In this document: in pieces, positions 53,271-61,417 of the stretch
How positions within the stretch are numbered: position 1 is the stretch's first letter
Layout of the letters: each line of letters opens with the position of its first letter
NCBI GenBank assembly: GCA_017882375.1
Contig: JADGPP010000001.1
Span: forward strand, 1 to 64,000
DNA from: Solirubrobacteraceae bacterium
GTDB taxonomy: Bacteria; Actinomycetota; Thermoleophilia; Solirubrobacterales; Solirubrobacteraceae
Length of the DNA stretch: 64,000 nucleotides
Reading direction: 5' to 3'
The notes under the pieces: model-generated
What the model saw: the letters and a program-made list of their open reading frames with translations, nothing else
Database searches by the model: none
What the model was told of the DNA's origin: nothing
Program-made: the position numbers and the translations under genes

Positions 53271-54506
53271 GTGATCAAGCAGCATTCAAGCGGCGACGCC
53301 TCAACAGACGGCGCGGCCTCCAAGAACGGCTCCGCGCGCTACCAGTCCGACAAGGTCCGCGTCGCGATCGTCGGCGTCGGCAACTGCGCCTCGGCGTTCG
53401 TGCAGGGCGTCAACTACTACCGCGACGCCGACCCCAACGAGCGCGTCCCCGGCCTGATGCACGTCGACCTCGGCGGCTACCACGTGCGCGACATCGAGTT
53501 CACGGCCGCCTTCGACATCGACGCCACGAAGGTCGGCAAGGACCTCGGCGAAGCGATCTGGGCGGGACAGAACAACACGATGAAGTTCGCCAAGGTCCCG
53601 AAGAAGCTCGGTGTGCCCGTCTACCGCGGGATGACGCACGACGGCCTGGGCAAGTACCTCAAGGAGAAGATCGTCAAGGCCCCCGGCGAGACCGCCGACA
53701 TCGTGAAGATCCTCAAGGACACGCACACCGATGTGGTGGTCTCCTACCTGCCGGTCGGCTCCGAGCAGGCGACGAAGTGGTACGTCGAGCAGGTGCTCGA
53801 GGCCGGCTGCGGCTTCGTCAACTGCATCCCGGTGTTCATCGCGCGCGAGAACTACTGGGACAACCGCTTCAAGGCGGCGCGCCTGCCGATCGTCGGCGAC
53901 GACATCAAGTCGCAGGTCGGCGCGACGATCGTGCATCGCACGCTCGCCCGCCTGTTCGCCGACCGCGGCGTGGAGATCGAGCGCACCTCGCAGCTGAACG
54001 TCGGCGGCAACATGGACTTCTACAACATGCTCGAGCGCGAGCGCCTGGAGTCCAAGAAAATCTCCAAGACAAACGCCGTCACCTCGATCATGGACCACGA
54101 GCTGGCACCCGGCGACATCCACGTCGGCCCGTCGGACTACGTGCCGTGGCTGACCGACCGCAAGTGGGCGCACATCCGGATCGAGGGCCAGGCCTTCGGC
54201 GACGTGCCGCTGAACCTCGAGCTGAAGCTCGAGGTGTGGGACTCGCCGAACTCGGCGGGGATCGTGATCGACGCCGTGCGCTGCTGCAAGCTGGCGCTCA
54301 ACCACGGCCTCGGCGGCCAGCTCGACGGACCGTCCTCCTACCTGATGAAGTCGCCGCACAACCAGCGCCCGGATGACCAGGCGCGCACGGACACGGAGAA
54401 GTTCATCGCCAAGTACGGGCGGCCCGGAGCGTCGGGCAAACGCGTAGCGGCCAAGACGCCGGCACGCGCCAAAGCGAAAGCCGTCAAGGCGTCCGCCGCC
54501 AAGTAA
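53271..54506 (+). CDS. ino1: myo-inositol-1-phosphate synthase
   Basis: A 411-residue NAD-dependent isomerase making L-myo-inositol-1-phosphate from glucose-6-phosphate. [20 protein letters not shown] is the NAD-binding loop; [52 protein letters not shown] and [20 protein letters not shown] are typical of the short prokaryotic (actinobacterial) type. A Lys/Ala-rich C-terminal tail ([19 protein letters not shown]) and a 25-residue polar N-terminus are extra. It supplies the head group for the CDP-alcohol phosphotransferase. GTG start at 53271. Confidence 0.95.
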   Translation: MIKQHSSGDASTDGAASKNGSARYQSDKVRVAIVGVGNCASAFVQGVNYYRDADPNERVPGLMHVDLGGYHVRDIEFTAAFDIDATKVGKDLGEAIWAGQNNTMKFAKVPKKLGVPVYRGMTHDGLGKYLKEKIVKAPGETADIVKILKDTHTDVVVSYLPVGSEQATKWYVEQVLEAGCGFVNCIPVFIARENYWDNRFKAARLPIVGDDIKSQVGATIVHRTLARLFADRGVEIERTSQLNVGGNMDFYNMLERERLESKKISKTNAVTSIMDHELAPGDIHVGPSDYVPWLTDRKWAHIRIEGQAFGDVPLNLELKLEVWDSPNSAGIVIDAVRCCKLALNHGLGGQLDGPSSYLMKSPHNQRPDDQARTDTEKFIAKYGRPGASGKRVAAKTPARAKAKAVKASAAK

Positions 54507-54549
54507 TCCCCCGCCGCGGGCGCGGGCAGCGGGCATAATCGTGGAGCCG

Positions 54550-55977
54550 ATGGCCCCGTCGTTCTCGATCGCCCACGTCAGCCCGTACCCGTGGGAGGCG
54601 CAGGACAACGAGGTCAACGCGCACGTGCTGCGCGTGTGCACGGAGCTTTCGCGACGCGGGCACCGCGTGCTGGTGCTCGCGCCATCGCACTCGCAGGAGC
54701 GCGTTCGCGAGTCGCGCAAGGCGCTGCGCGCTGCGCGCGGCAGGCCGCAGGACCTGCTCGAGGGCACCGACGGCGGGACGCCGCGCGTGATCGCCGTCGG
54801 CGAGGTGCTCGACGTCCCGTCGAGCGCTCGACGGCGCGCGCCGTCGCTGTCGATCGATGTCGCGCGCACGATCGAGGAACTGCTGAGCACGGTCGAGCTG
54901 GACTTCGTGCACGTGCACGAGCCGTTTGCGCCGAGCACGTCCAACGCCGCGCTGCGTCACTCGCGGGCGCTGAACGTCGGCTCGTTTCACTCCTCCAGCG
55001 AACGGCTGCTGTCGACGCTCGTGGCGCGGCGCTTCGTGGAGAGCTTCTTCGGGCGCCTGGACGCACGCACCGCGAGCCTGCCGGCGACGGCGGAGCTGAT
55101 GGATCGCCACTTCCCGGGCGACTACCGGGCGATCGCCGACGACGACGGCGCGGCGGCGCGCTTCGAGCAGGTCTACGGCGAGCTCGCCGCCCGGCGTCAC
55201 GCGCGTGCGGGCGACGCGGAGCTGGCGCGCGAGCTGTCGCAGCGGCCGCTGATCGACGTCGACCTGCACATGCACACCGATCACTCGCACGACTGCGCGA
55301 CGCCGGTGGAGGTGCTGCTGGCGACCGCGCGCGCGCAGGGCCTGGGCGCGATCGCGGTGACCGACCACAACGAGATCTCGGGCGCGCTGGAGGCACGAGC
55401 CCAGGCCGAGGCGGCCGGCGTGAAGGTGATCGTCGGCGAGGAGGTCAAGACGGCCGGGCAGGGCGAGGTGATTGGGCTGTTCATCGAGGAGAAGATCCCG
55501 CGCGGACTGTCGCTGGCGGAGACGGTCGCCGAGATCAAGCGCCAGGGCGGCCTGGTGTACGTGCCGCACCCGTTCGATCGCATGCACTCGGTGCCCGACT
55601 ACGAGCACCTGCTGACGATTCTCGACGACGTGGACGCGATCGAGGTGTTCAACCCGCGCGTGGCGATCGGCGCATTCAACGACGAGGCCGAGCGCTTTGC
55701 CGCGAAGTACCGCATCGTGGCCGGCGCGGGCTCGGACTCGCACGTGGCCCAGGGGCTGGGCTCGGCGCGCATTCGCATGCACGATTTCGACGGTCCGCGC
55801 GAGTTCCTGCAGTCGCTGCGCGACGCCGAGATCGTCAGCGGGCGCTCGTCGCTGCTGTACGTGCAGGCGCTGAAGTTCCTGCAGACGCGGGCCACGCCCG
55901 CCTCGGCGCAGCGCGCCAGCCGCGCGCGTCGCGTCAAGCGCGTACGCCGCTCGGCGGGAGGCCGCGGCCGCGGCTGA
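54550..55977 (+). CDS. Fusion of a GT4 glycosyltransferase N-domain and a PHP phosphoesterase
   Basis: A 475-residue protein. Residues 1-225 resemble the acceptor-binding half of GT-B family 4 glycosyltransferases (IAHVSPYPWEAQDNEVNAHV, LSRRGHRVLVLAP, DFVHVHEPFAPSTSNAALRH, NVGSFHSSSERLL), but the donor-binding half is missing. From 235 a PHP metal-dependent domain follows: DVDLHMHTDHSHDCATPVEV (His240, His242), ITVTDHNEISG-like AVTDHNEISGAL, GEEVKTAGQGEVIGLF, VYVPHPFDR and GAGSDSH. All the usual metal-ligand positions are present. The protein could dephosphorylate a sugar or inositol compound bound by the first half. Its place after ino1 supports an inositol-lipid context. A GTG three codons upstream is another start. 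Confidence 0.8.
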   Translation: MAPSFSIAHVSPYPWEAQDNEVNAHVLRVCTELSRRGHRVLVLAPSHSQERVRESRKALRAARGRPQDLLEGTDGGTPRVIAVGEVLDVPSSARRRAPSLSIDVARTIEELLSTVELDFVHVHEPFAPSTSNAALRHSRALNVGSFHSSSERLLSTLVARRFVESFFGRLDARTASLPATAELMDRHFPGDYRAIADDDGAAARFEQVYGELAARRHARAGDAELARELSQRPLIDVDLHMHTDHSHDCATPVEVLLATARAQGLGAIAVTDHNEISGALEARAQAEAAGVKVIVGEEVKTAGQGEVIGLFIEEKIPRGLSLAETVAEIKRQGGLVYVPHPFDRMHSVPDYEHLLTILDDVDAIEVFNPRVAIGAFNDEAERFAAKYRIVAGAGSDSHVAQGLGSARIRMHDFDGPREFLQSLRDAEIVSGRSSLLYVQALKFLQTRATPASAQRASRARRVKRVRRSAGGRGRG

Positions 55978-56013
55978 CGGGCAACTCGCACGCGTTTGCT
56001 CGCGCAAGGACTG

Positions 56014-56667
56014 ATGCACAGCCAAGGACAACCATCGGCGTCGTCAAATCCCTCGGGGTCGATGCCCGTGACCGATGACGAGATCCGCGAGAAGTACCTG
56101 GAGCGCGCAATCCGCGAGCTGAACACGCTCACGCGCGAGCTGCAGTCCTGCCCACACTGCCCGCGCGGCAACCTGATGCCGGTGCTCGGCTCCGGGCACC
56201 CGCAGGCCGACATCATGCTGCTGAAGCACGCGCCGCTGCCGTCGGAGATCGAGGAGGGCGTCGCCTTCTACGGCCGCGCCGGCGGGGCATTGATGAAGTC
56301 GCTCAAGCGCCTGCAGATCGATCCGCTGGCGGTGTACGGGACGCTGTGCGTGAAGTGCCCGCTCAGCGACGCCTCGCTGGCCGATCCGGCGTGCATCTCG
56401 CGCGTCGTCGCCGAGCTGGCGATCGTGCAGCCGAAGATCATCGTCGTGATGGGCCCGGATGCGCTGACCGCCCTGAACGATATGGAGATCCCGCTCGCGC
56501 ACGCCGTCGAGCCGCGCCTCGGCGAGATCCAGCAGATGACGCCGACCATCGACGCGCTGTACGTGCCGAACATCGACGAGTCACTGGACGAGCAGGACGC
56601 CAAGCGCGCGTTCTGGGCTGCGTTTCGCACGCTGGGCGACTGGTACGCCTCGCAGCCGCCGTATTAG
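56014..56667 (+). CDS. Uracil-DNA glycosylase superfamily protein, divergent active site
   Basis: A 217-residue protein of the family 4/5-like UDG fold. Cysteines for an iron-sulfur cluster are placed as in family 4: QSCPHCPRG (C-x2-C), LCVKCPL and ADPACISR. The first catalytic motif, normally GEAPG with following acidic residue, reads LLKHAPLPSEIEEGVAFYGR, and the last 'HPS' motif is replaced by VPNIDESLDEQD. So cluster and fold seem kept while base excision may be lost or altered. AAGGA before the ATG at 56014; an inner Met at 56062 begins the conserved part. Confidence 0.65.
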   Translation: MHSQGQPSASSNPSGSMPVTDDEIREKYLERAIRELNTLTRELQSCPHCPRGNLMPVLGSGHPQADIMLLKHAPLPSEIEEGVAFYGRAGGALMKSLKRLQIDPLAVYGTLCVKCPLSDASLADPACISRVVAELAIVQPKIIVVMGPDALTALNDMEIPLAHAVEPRLGEIQQMTPTIDALYVPNIDESLDEQDAKRAFWAAFRTLGDWYASQPPY

Positions 56668-56743
56668 CGGGCCAGGCCGGCTGGACGACGGGGCGTTTGC
56701 GTTGCGCCCCTATGCGGGCTGTAACCGTGCCCAGCAGCCGCCC

Positions 56744-56787
56744 CTGTACCGCTATGAAGTCCAAACTTGTACCGAGAGGTCGGTACA
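56744..56787 (+). repeat. Left inverted repeat of the ATPase unit
   Basis: CTGTACCGC, AGTCCA and TGTACCG-agaggt-CGGTACA; the last is itself a perfect 7-bp dyad. It ends two bases from the stop codon of the ATPase gene. Confidence 0.75.
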
Positions 56788-56789
56788 GG

Positions 56790-57989
56790 TCAATCGAGAG
56801 ACGCCTCAGGAGCCGACCGATCCGCGAGCGGGGATGCCCGTCGCAGCCACTCGCTGAAGAGCGGATCGACGACGTACCAGGTCCCGTCTCGGTGATCGAC
56901 GAGCCCGCGTCCTTGCAACCGCTCAAGCGCGGGTCGCACGCGGGAGTGGCTGGAAAATCCGTAGCGAGTCGCGACCGGTCGGCTGGTGACGTTTTCTCCG
57001 CCGCGATCGGCGAGCAGCTGTAGTGCGCGAACCTCATTCACCTCGCCCTCGTCTCCGCTCATCAGAACGTTGAGCACCGATGCGAACTCGGAACGCTCAA
57101 TCGTCTGCACAAGCCGATCGTGCGCCTCAATCACGGTGTCGAGCGTGACCGGCTTTCGCGCCGGAGTGCCCGACCAACACTCCCAGGCCAGTTGCTGGGT
57201 ACTGCGCGGGTGCGCGCGGGTCGCGTTGAGCAAGTGGTTGAGCGCGTCTTCGTCGGCTGGCTTGCCCGTCTGCTCAAACTGGAAGTCGAGATACTCGAGA
57301 AAGTCGATCCGGCTGATCGCCGGCAATTGCATCTGCGCCGCCTCGCCGAAGATCGGCTGCTCGGAGTTCTCGAGCATCATCTTGAGCGCGTTGCGGATGG
57401 AACCTGTGAAGACCAGCGAAACGTGATTAGCGCCCGAGCTCATGAGGGCCGAGCGGATGATCGCCAGCGGGTCGCCGGGGCAGTGCCTGAGCCGCTGAAA
57501 CTCGTCGAACACTACGACGAGATGCTCCGACAAAGAGCGCACCGCGAGGAGCTGTGCGTGCAGCGTCTCCGCATCCTGCGCGGGGCTGACCAGGGCGCTC
57601 TTCACGGAGCCCTTGATCACCTTGATGTCGAACCCGATTTCCTTCTCCAATACGCCGATCTGACGCTGGGCGGCCCGCCGGACGCTCTTCACCGGGTGGC
57701 TGGTCATCGCGTCGTGTACGCAGCCGATGAACCCGGGGATACTCACGACCCGCTGCAGGTTCACCTTGACGGCATCGAACGGCGGTGCGTCGGTTCCCTG
57801 CTTCTTCGCGAGCTCGAGCGCGAGTTGGTTGGTGAACGTGGTCTTGCCCGTGTCGCGTGGCCCGAACAGAGCCACGTTGGTCTGGCCCTTCAGTGTCAGC
57901 GCGACCTCGTTGGCGAACGCCTCCATCCCAACGATCTTCGACGGGTCGTCGAGCGGGCGGTCCCAGATAAACGGATTGAGTGCCGACAT
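56790..57989 (-). CDS. P-loop ATPase with C-terminal winged helix, orphan
   Basis: A 399-residue protein. Walker A is VALFGPRDTGKTTFTNQLAL (about residues 40-60), Walker B VVVFDEFQRL near 170, and a sensor region LVFTGSIRNAL follows, the pattern of STAND/archaeal-type AAA+ ATPases (as in Orc1/MNS-like 'archaeal ATPase' families). The C-terminal 110 residues (VLNVLMSGDEGEVNEVRALQ, SSHSRVRPALERLQGRGLVD, GTWYVVDPLFSEWLRRA) look like a winged helix. Such proteins are often found alone in mobile or accessory DNA with unknown role. Start ATG at 57989, eleven bases from the right repeat. Confidence 0.75.
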   Translation of the reverse strand: MSALNPFIWDRPLDDPSKIVGMEAFANEVALTLKGQTNVALFGPRDTGKTTFTNQLALELAKKQGTDAPPFDAVKVNLQRVVSIPGFIGCVHDAMTSHPVKSVRRAAQRQIGVLEKEIGFDIKVIKGSVKSALVSPAQDAETLHAQLLAVRSLSEHLVVVFDEFQRLRHCPGDPLAIIRSALMSSGANHVSLVFTGSIRNALKMMLENSEQPIFGEAAQMQLPAISRIDFLEYLDFQFEQTGKPADEDALNHLLNATRAHPRSTQQLAWECWSGTPARKPVTLDTVIEAHDRLVQTIERSEFASVLNVLMSGDEGEVNEVRALQLLADRGGENVTSRPVATRYGFSSHSRVRPALERLQGRGLVDHRDGTWYVVDPLFSEWLRRASPLADRSAPEASLD

Positions 57990-58000
57990 CGAGACTAGAT

Positions 58001-58044
58001 TGTACCACCTAGGCGGTACCGAACTGGACTGCTTGGCGGTACAG
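58001..58044 (-). repeat. Right inverted repeat of the ATPase unit
   Basis: Read from outside inwards: CTGTACCGC, AGTCCA, GGTACCG, GGTGGTACA. Lies in the promoter zone of the ATPase gene, so protein binding here could also regulate it. Confidence 0.75.
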
Positions 58045-58090
58045 CATCGCGGACCTTACGCGGCGCAGGCCACGCGCTGTCAGGAGCCGA

Positions 58091-58813
58091 TCAGACGATC
58101 TTGACGATGCCGCTGGCGATCTCGTAGACCGCCGCGACGACGCGCAGCTGACCGGCGGCGATCGCGGCGAGGATGATCGGCCCGCTGCCCGCCAGCAGAG
58201 CGGCCTGGCGGCGGGCGTTGGCGACGATCGAGTGCTCGAGCGTGCGTGCGGGTGGCGCCAGGCCTTCGATCGCCGGGACGACGGCCGCTACGACCTCGCC
58301 GATCGAGCCGTATTTGGAGGCCGGATAGGTCTTCCGCCCTTCGGCCACCTCGATCGCCGACTTCACCGCGCCGCAGTCGCTGTGGCCGAGGACGACGATC
58401 GCGTGCACGCCGAGCACGGCGATGCTGTACTCGAGGCTCCCGAGCGTGCCGGTGTCGATGCTGTTGCCGGCGACGTGCGCGGCGAACAGGTTGCCGCGTT
58501 CGACGTCGAAGACGAGCGGCGGCGAAACGCGCGAGTCCGCGCAGGCGAGGATCGCGGCGAACGGCTTCTGCGCGACGGCTCGGCGTTCGCCGACGGGCGA
58601 GTAGTCGCGCCGCTCCCAGCGCCCGCGGCGATAGCGCCTATTGCCCTCGACCAGGGCCCGCAGGGCGGCATCGGGCGTGGAGGGCCTGGCGTAGGCGGCG
58701 CGTGCGTCGACTGCGCCGAGCAGCTCGCCGCCGAGCAATGCGCCGCCGGTCGCGGCGCCGGCCCTGCCCAGGAACGCGCGCCGCGAGATCGGTGGCCGGC
58801 GGTCGCTGGACAC
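58091..58813 (-). CDS. Exported beta-carbonic anhydrase (Tat substrate)
   Basis: A 240-residue beta-class carbonic anhydrase. Zn ligands and active-site residues are in LACADSRVSPPLVFD (Cys91, Asp93, Arg95) and VVLGHSDCGAVKSAI (His144, Cys147). The N-terminus has a twin-arginine signal, ISRRAFLGRAGAATGGALLG, so the enzyme is probably folded in the cytoplasm and exported. It interconverts CO2 and bicarbonate outside the membrane. GTG start at 58813 directly follows the stop of the upstream quinone oxidoreductase gene, suggesting an operon. Confidence 0.92.
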   Translation of the reverse strand: MSSDRRPPISRRAFLGRAGAATGGALLGGELLGAVDARAAYARPSTPDAALRALVEGNRRYRRGRWERRDYSPVGERRAVAQKPFAAILACADSRVSPPLVFDVERGNLFAAHVAGNSIDTGTLGSLEYSIAVLGVHAIVVLGHSDCGAVKSAIEVAEGRKTYPASKYGSIGEVVAAVVPAIEGLAPPARTLEHSIVANARRQAALLAGSGPIILAAIAAGQLRVVAAVYEIASGIVKIV

Positions 58814-59758
58814 TCAGCCGCCGATCATCAGGACGATCTTGCCGAGCTTGCCGCCGGCGGCGAAGCGGTCGTAGGCCGCTGCGGCGTCGTCGAGCGCGAA
58901 CGTCTCGGCGACGGGGACGCTGAGCACGCCGGCGTCGAACAGCGGCAGCACCTCGTGCTCGACCAGCCGCGCGACGAGCGCTTTCTCCTCCAGCGGGCGG
59001 GCGCGCAGCGTCGAGCCGTGGATGCGCGCGCGCTTGCCCATCAGCGCGAGCAGGTTGAGCTCCGCCTTGGCGCCGGCCGATACGCCGATCACGGCGATGC
59101 GCCCGCCGGTGGCGAGCGCCTGCAGGTTCTCAGACATGTTCGGAGCGCCGACGAGCTCGAGGATCACGTCGAACGGTCCGTGCTCGGCAAAGCCCTCGGG
59201 CGCGATCACGGTCGCGCCGAGCTCGCCCACCTGACCGCGCAGCTGCTCGTTGCGCACGGTCGCCGTCACGCGCGCGCCGGCCGCATGCGCGAGCTGGATC
59301 GCCGCGGTGCCCACCCCCCCGGCGCCGCCGTGCACGAGCAGCTGCTCGCCCGGCCGCAGCTCCCCCTGCGTGAACAGCGCGTCGTGCGCGGTGGCGTAGA
59401 CCTCCGGCAGCCCGCCGGCCGCCGGCCAATCGAGTCGCTCGGGGACGGGCATCAGCTGGCGCTCGTGCACGAGGCACAGCTCGGCCTGCGCGCCGCCGCC
59501 GACGATCGCCATCACGCGCTCGCCGAGCGCGAAGCGTTCGGCGCCGGGTCCGAGCGCCGCGACCTCGCCGGCGAGCTCCATGCCGGGAATGTCCTGCGGC
59601 GAGCCCGGCGGCGCCGGATACAGCCCGCGCCGCTGCATCATGTCCGCGCCGTTGAGCCCGGCGGCGTGCACGCGCACGAGCACCTCGCCGACCCCGGCCT
59701 GCGGATCGGGATGCTGCTCGATCAAGATCTCCTTGTCGCGGATCGTCGCGGCGCGCAT
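58814..59758 (-). CDS. Zinc-independent quinone oxidoreductase (MDR family)
   Basis: A 314-residue medium-chain reductase: EVLVRVHAAGLNGADMMQRR, DIPGMELAGEVAALGPGAER, and the NADPH-binding fold LLVHGGAGGVGTAAIQLAHA. No structural zinc loop is present, so it belongs to the QOR/PIG3 group that reduces quinones or enoyl compounds. ATG at 59758; it starts 11 bases after the RNA methyltransferase gene ends and abuts the carbonic anhydrase gene. Confidence 0.9.
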   Translation of the reverse strand: MRAATIRDKEILIEQHPDPQAGVGEVLVRVHAAGLNGADMMQRRGLYPAPPGSPQDIPGMELAGEVAALGPGAERFALGERVMAIVGGGAQAELCLVHERQLMPVPERLDWPAAGGLPEVYATAHDALFTQGELRPGEQLLVHGGAGGVGTAAIQLAHAAGARVTATVRNEQLRGQVGELGATVIAPEGFAEHGPFDVILELVGAPNMSENLQALATGGRIAVIGVSAGAKAELNLLALMGKRARIHGSTLRARPLEEKALVARLVEHEVLPLFDAGVLSVPVAETFALDDAAAAYDRFAAGGKLGKIVLMIGG

Positions 59759-59769
59759 CGAGCGCGAGC

Positions 59770-61320
59770 CTAGCTGCGTTCGAGGACGGCTACGGCCTCG
59801 ATGTGGTGAGTCTGCGGGAACATGTCGACGGGACGCACCTTGCGCAGGACCCAGCCGGCGTCGACGAGTTCGGCGGCGTTGGGCGCGAGCGTGGTGGGGT
59901 TGCAGGAGACGTACACGATGCGCTTGGGGGCGCAGTCGATGATCCGGTGCACGACCTTCTTCGACAGGCCGGCGCGCGGAGGGTCGACGACGAGCACGTC
60001 CGGGCGCCCGGCGCGCGTGAGCAGCTCGGGGAGCGCCAGGCGGGCGTCGCCGGCGAAGAATTTGGCCTTGGTGATGCCGTTGGCGCGCGCGCCGTCGATC
60101 GCGTCGGCGACGGCCGCCTCGATCAGCTCGATGCCCCACAGCTCGCCGGCGCGCGGAGCGAGCGTGAGCGCGATCGTGCCGATCCCGCTGTACAGGTCGT
60201 ACACGCGCTCCCAGCCCTCCAGCGCGGCGTACTCGGCGACGATCTCATACAGGCGCTCGGCCATCTCGGTGTTGGTCTGAAAGAACGCCTCGGCGGAGAT
60301 CTGCAGGTCGAGCTCGCCGAGTCGCTCGGGCAGCTTGGCCTCGCCCCACACGAGCTCGGTCTCGCCGCCGCCGGTCGTCTCGGCGAGGCTCGACGAACGC
60401 GTCCACAGCACGCCGGAGAGGCTCTTGCCGAGCCGCTCGCTGAGCATGGCCGCCAGCGAGCCCGCCTCCAGCTCGCCGTCGGTGGTCACGATGCGGACTT
60501 GAAGCTGGCCGCTGCGGCGTCCTTCGCGCACGACGAGGTTGCGCAGGCGCGCGCGTCCATCGGGCGCCGGGCCGATGCGCTCCTCGCGCCGGTGATCGCG
60601 CCGGCCGCGCCGCTCGCGTCCGCCGCGCTGGCCGCCCTCGCGAGGCCTGACGGGCTCGACGGCCGGCGGACGGCCGCGATCCCAAGCCGTGAGGCCCTCG
60701 GCGCGACACCAGCGCAGGGCGACCTCGCGGGCGAGGTTGCCGCGCTCGGAGGCGAGCAGGCAGTCGTCCATCGGCGTCACGCGATTGCCGCCGGCGGGTG
60801 CGTGAAAGCCGCACAGCAGCTCGCCGGGCGCGCCATCGCCGTCGCCGACGGCCTCGCCGAAGGAGTACTCGAGCTTGTTGCGGTAGCGCCACGGCTGCAC
60901 GGCGGGAACGATCTCCTGCAGCTCGTAGCCGTCGAGGTGGCCGATGCGCTTGAGCGCCTCGTCGACCTGCTCGCGCTTGATCTGCAGCTGGCGCTCGTAC
61001 GGCAGCACCTGCCACGGCACGCCGGGGTGGTGGGCGACGGGAGCGATGCGCTCGGCGCTCGGCTCGAGCACCTCCAGCGTGCGAGCGTGCGCGTAGCTTC
61101 GCTTGCGCTTGTGCACTACGGCGCGCACGAGGTCGCCGGGGATCGCGCCGGCGACGAACACCACATAGCCACCGTCGCCGAGACGCGCGACGCCCTCGCC
61201 GCCGAAGGCGAGCGACTCGATGCGCAGCTCCAGCTCGTCGCCACGCTGTGGGCGCGGCGATGGCGGCGTCGTCGTCGTCGCGTCGGGAGGGTCGGGGACG
61301 TGGGTGGGGGTCGTGTTCAT
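59770..61320 (-). CDS. TrmA/RumA-type RNA m5U methyltransferase
   Basis: A 516-residue SAM-dependent RNA uracil-C5 methyltransferase. A TRAM domain (GDELELRIESLAFGGEGVAR) is followed by the insertion and the Rossmann domain: AFFQTNTEMAERLY, YDLYSGIGTIALTLAP, LVVDPPRAGLSKK, and the nucleophile IVYVSCNPTTLA. It resembles RlmD/RumA (23S rRNA) more than TrmA. An Arg-rich insertion at about 225-260 (REGGQRGGRERRGRRDHRRE) is unusual and may bind RNA. ATG at 61320 is the second candidate; the upstream frame runs through a promoter-like region. Confidence 0.9.
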   Translation of the reverse strand: MNTTPTHVPDPPDATTTTPPSPRPQRGDELELRIESLAFGGEGVARLGDGGYVVFVAGAIPGDLVRAVVHKRKRSYAHARTLEVLEPSAERIAPVAHHPGVPWQVLPYERQLQIKREQVDEALKRIGHLDGYELQEIVPAVQPWRYRNKLEYSFGEAVGDGDGAPGELLCGFHAPAGGNRVTPMDDCLLASERGNLAREVALRWCRAEGLTAWDRGRPPAVEPVRPREGGQRGGRERRGRRDHRREERIGPAPDGRARLRNLVVREGRRSGQLQVRIVTTDGELEAGSLAAMLSERLGKSLSGVLWTRSSSLAETTGGGETELVWGEAKLPERLGELDLQISAEAFFQTNTEMAERLYEIVAEYAALEGWERVYDLYSGIGTIALTLAPRAGELWGIELIEAAVADAIDGARANGITKAKFFAGDARLALPELLTRAGRPDVLVVDPPRAGLSKKVVHRIIDCAPKRIVYVSCNPTTLAPNAAELVDAGWVLRKVRPVDMFPQTHHIEAVAVLERS

Positions 61321-61337
61321 GGAGTTGGTGCGCGAAC

Positions 61338-61374
61338 GTATATACACAGACGTCCGACCGTAAATACCATCGCG
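61338..61374 (+). repeat. Two partial copies of the intergenic element before the RNA methyltransferase gene
   Basis: GTATATACAC (61338-61347) matches the core seen before the AbrB antitoxin genes, and GTAAATACCATCGCG (61360-61374) the 5' three-quarters of the consensus. Both lie in the 97-base gap between argF and the methyltransferase gene. Confidence 0.55.
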
Positions 61375-61417
61375 CACGTTGGGTGCGAAACGAACAACGG
61401 CACGCGCGCCTTGACCT

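Larger units (their letters stand above)
56744..58044. mobile_element. ATPase gene enclosed by about 44-bp inverted repeats (possible mobile unit)
   Basis: Left end 56744-56787 and right end 58001-58044 are inverted copies matching at about 30 of 44 positions without gaps; the outermost nine bases (CTGTACCGC) and the AGTCCA and TACCG blocks are exact. Only one gene, a P-loop ATPase, lies between. I see no transposase and no convincing target-site duplication, so the repeats could instead be operator clusters for the encoded protein. Confidence 0.45.

Noticed and set aside
56744-58044. Calling the ATPase unit an insertion sequence
   Set aside because: There is no transposase and no clear target-site duplication; the repeats have internal dyads, which also suits operator sites.
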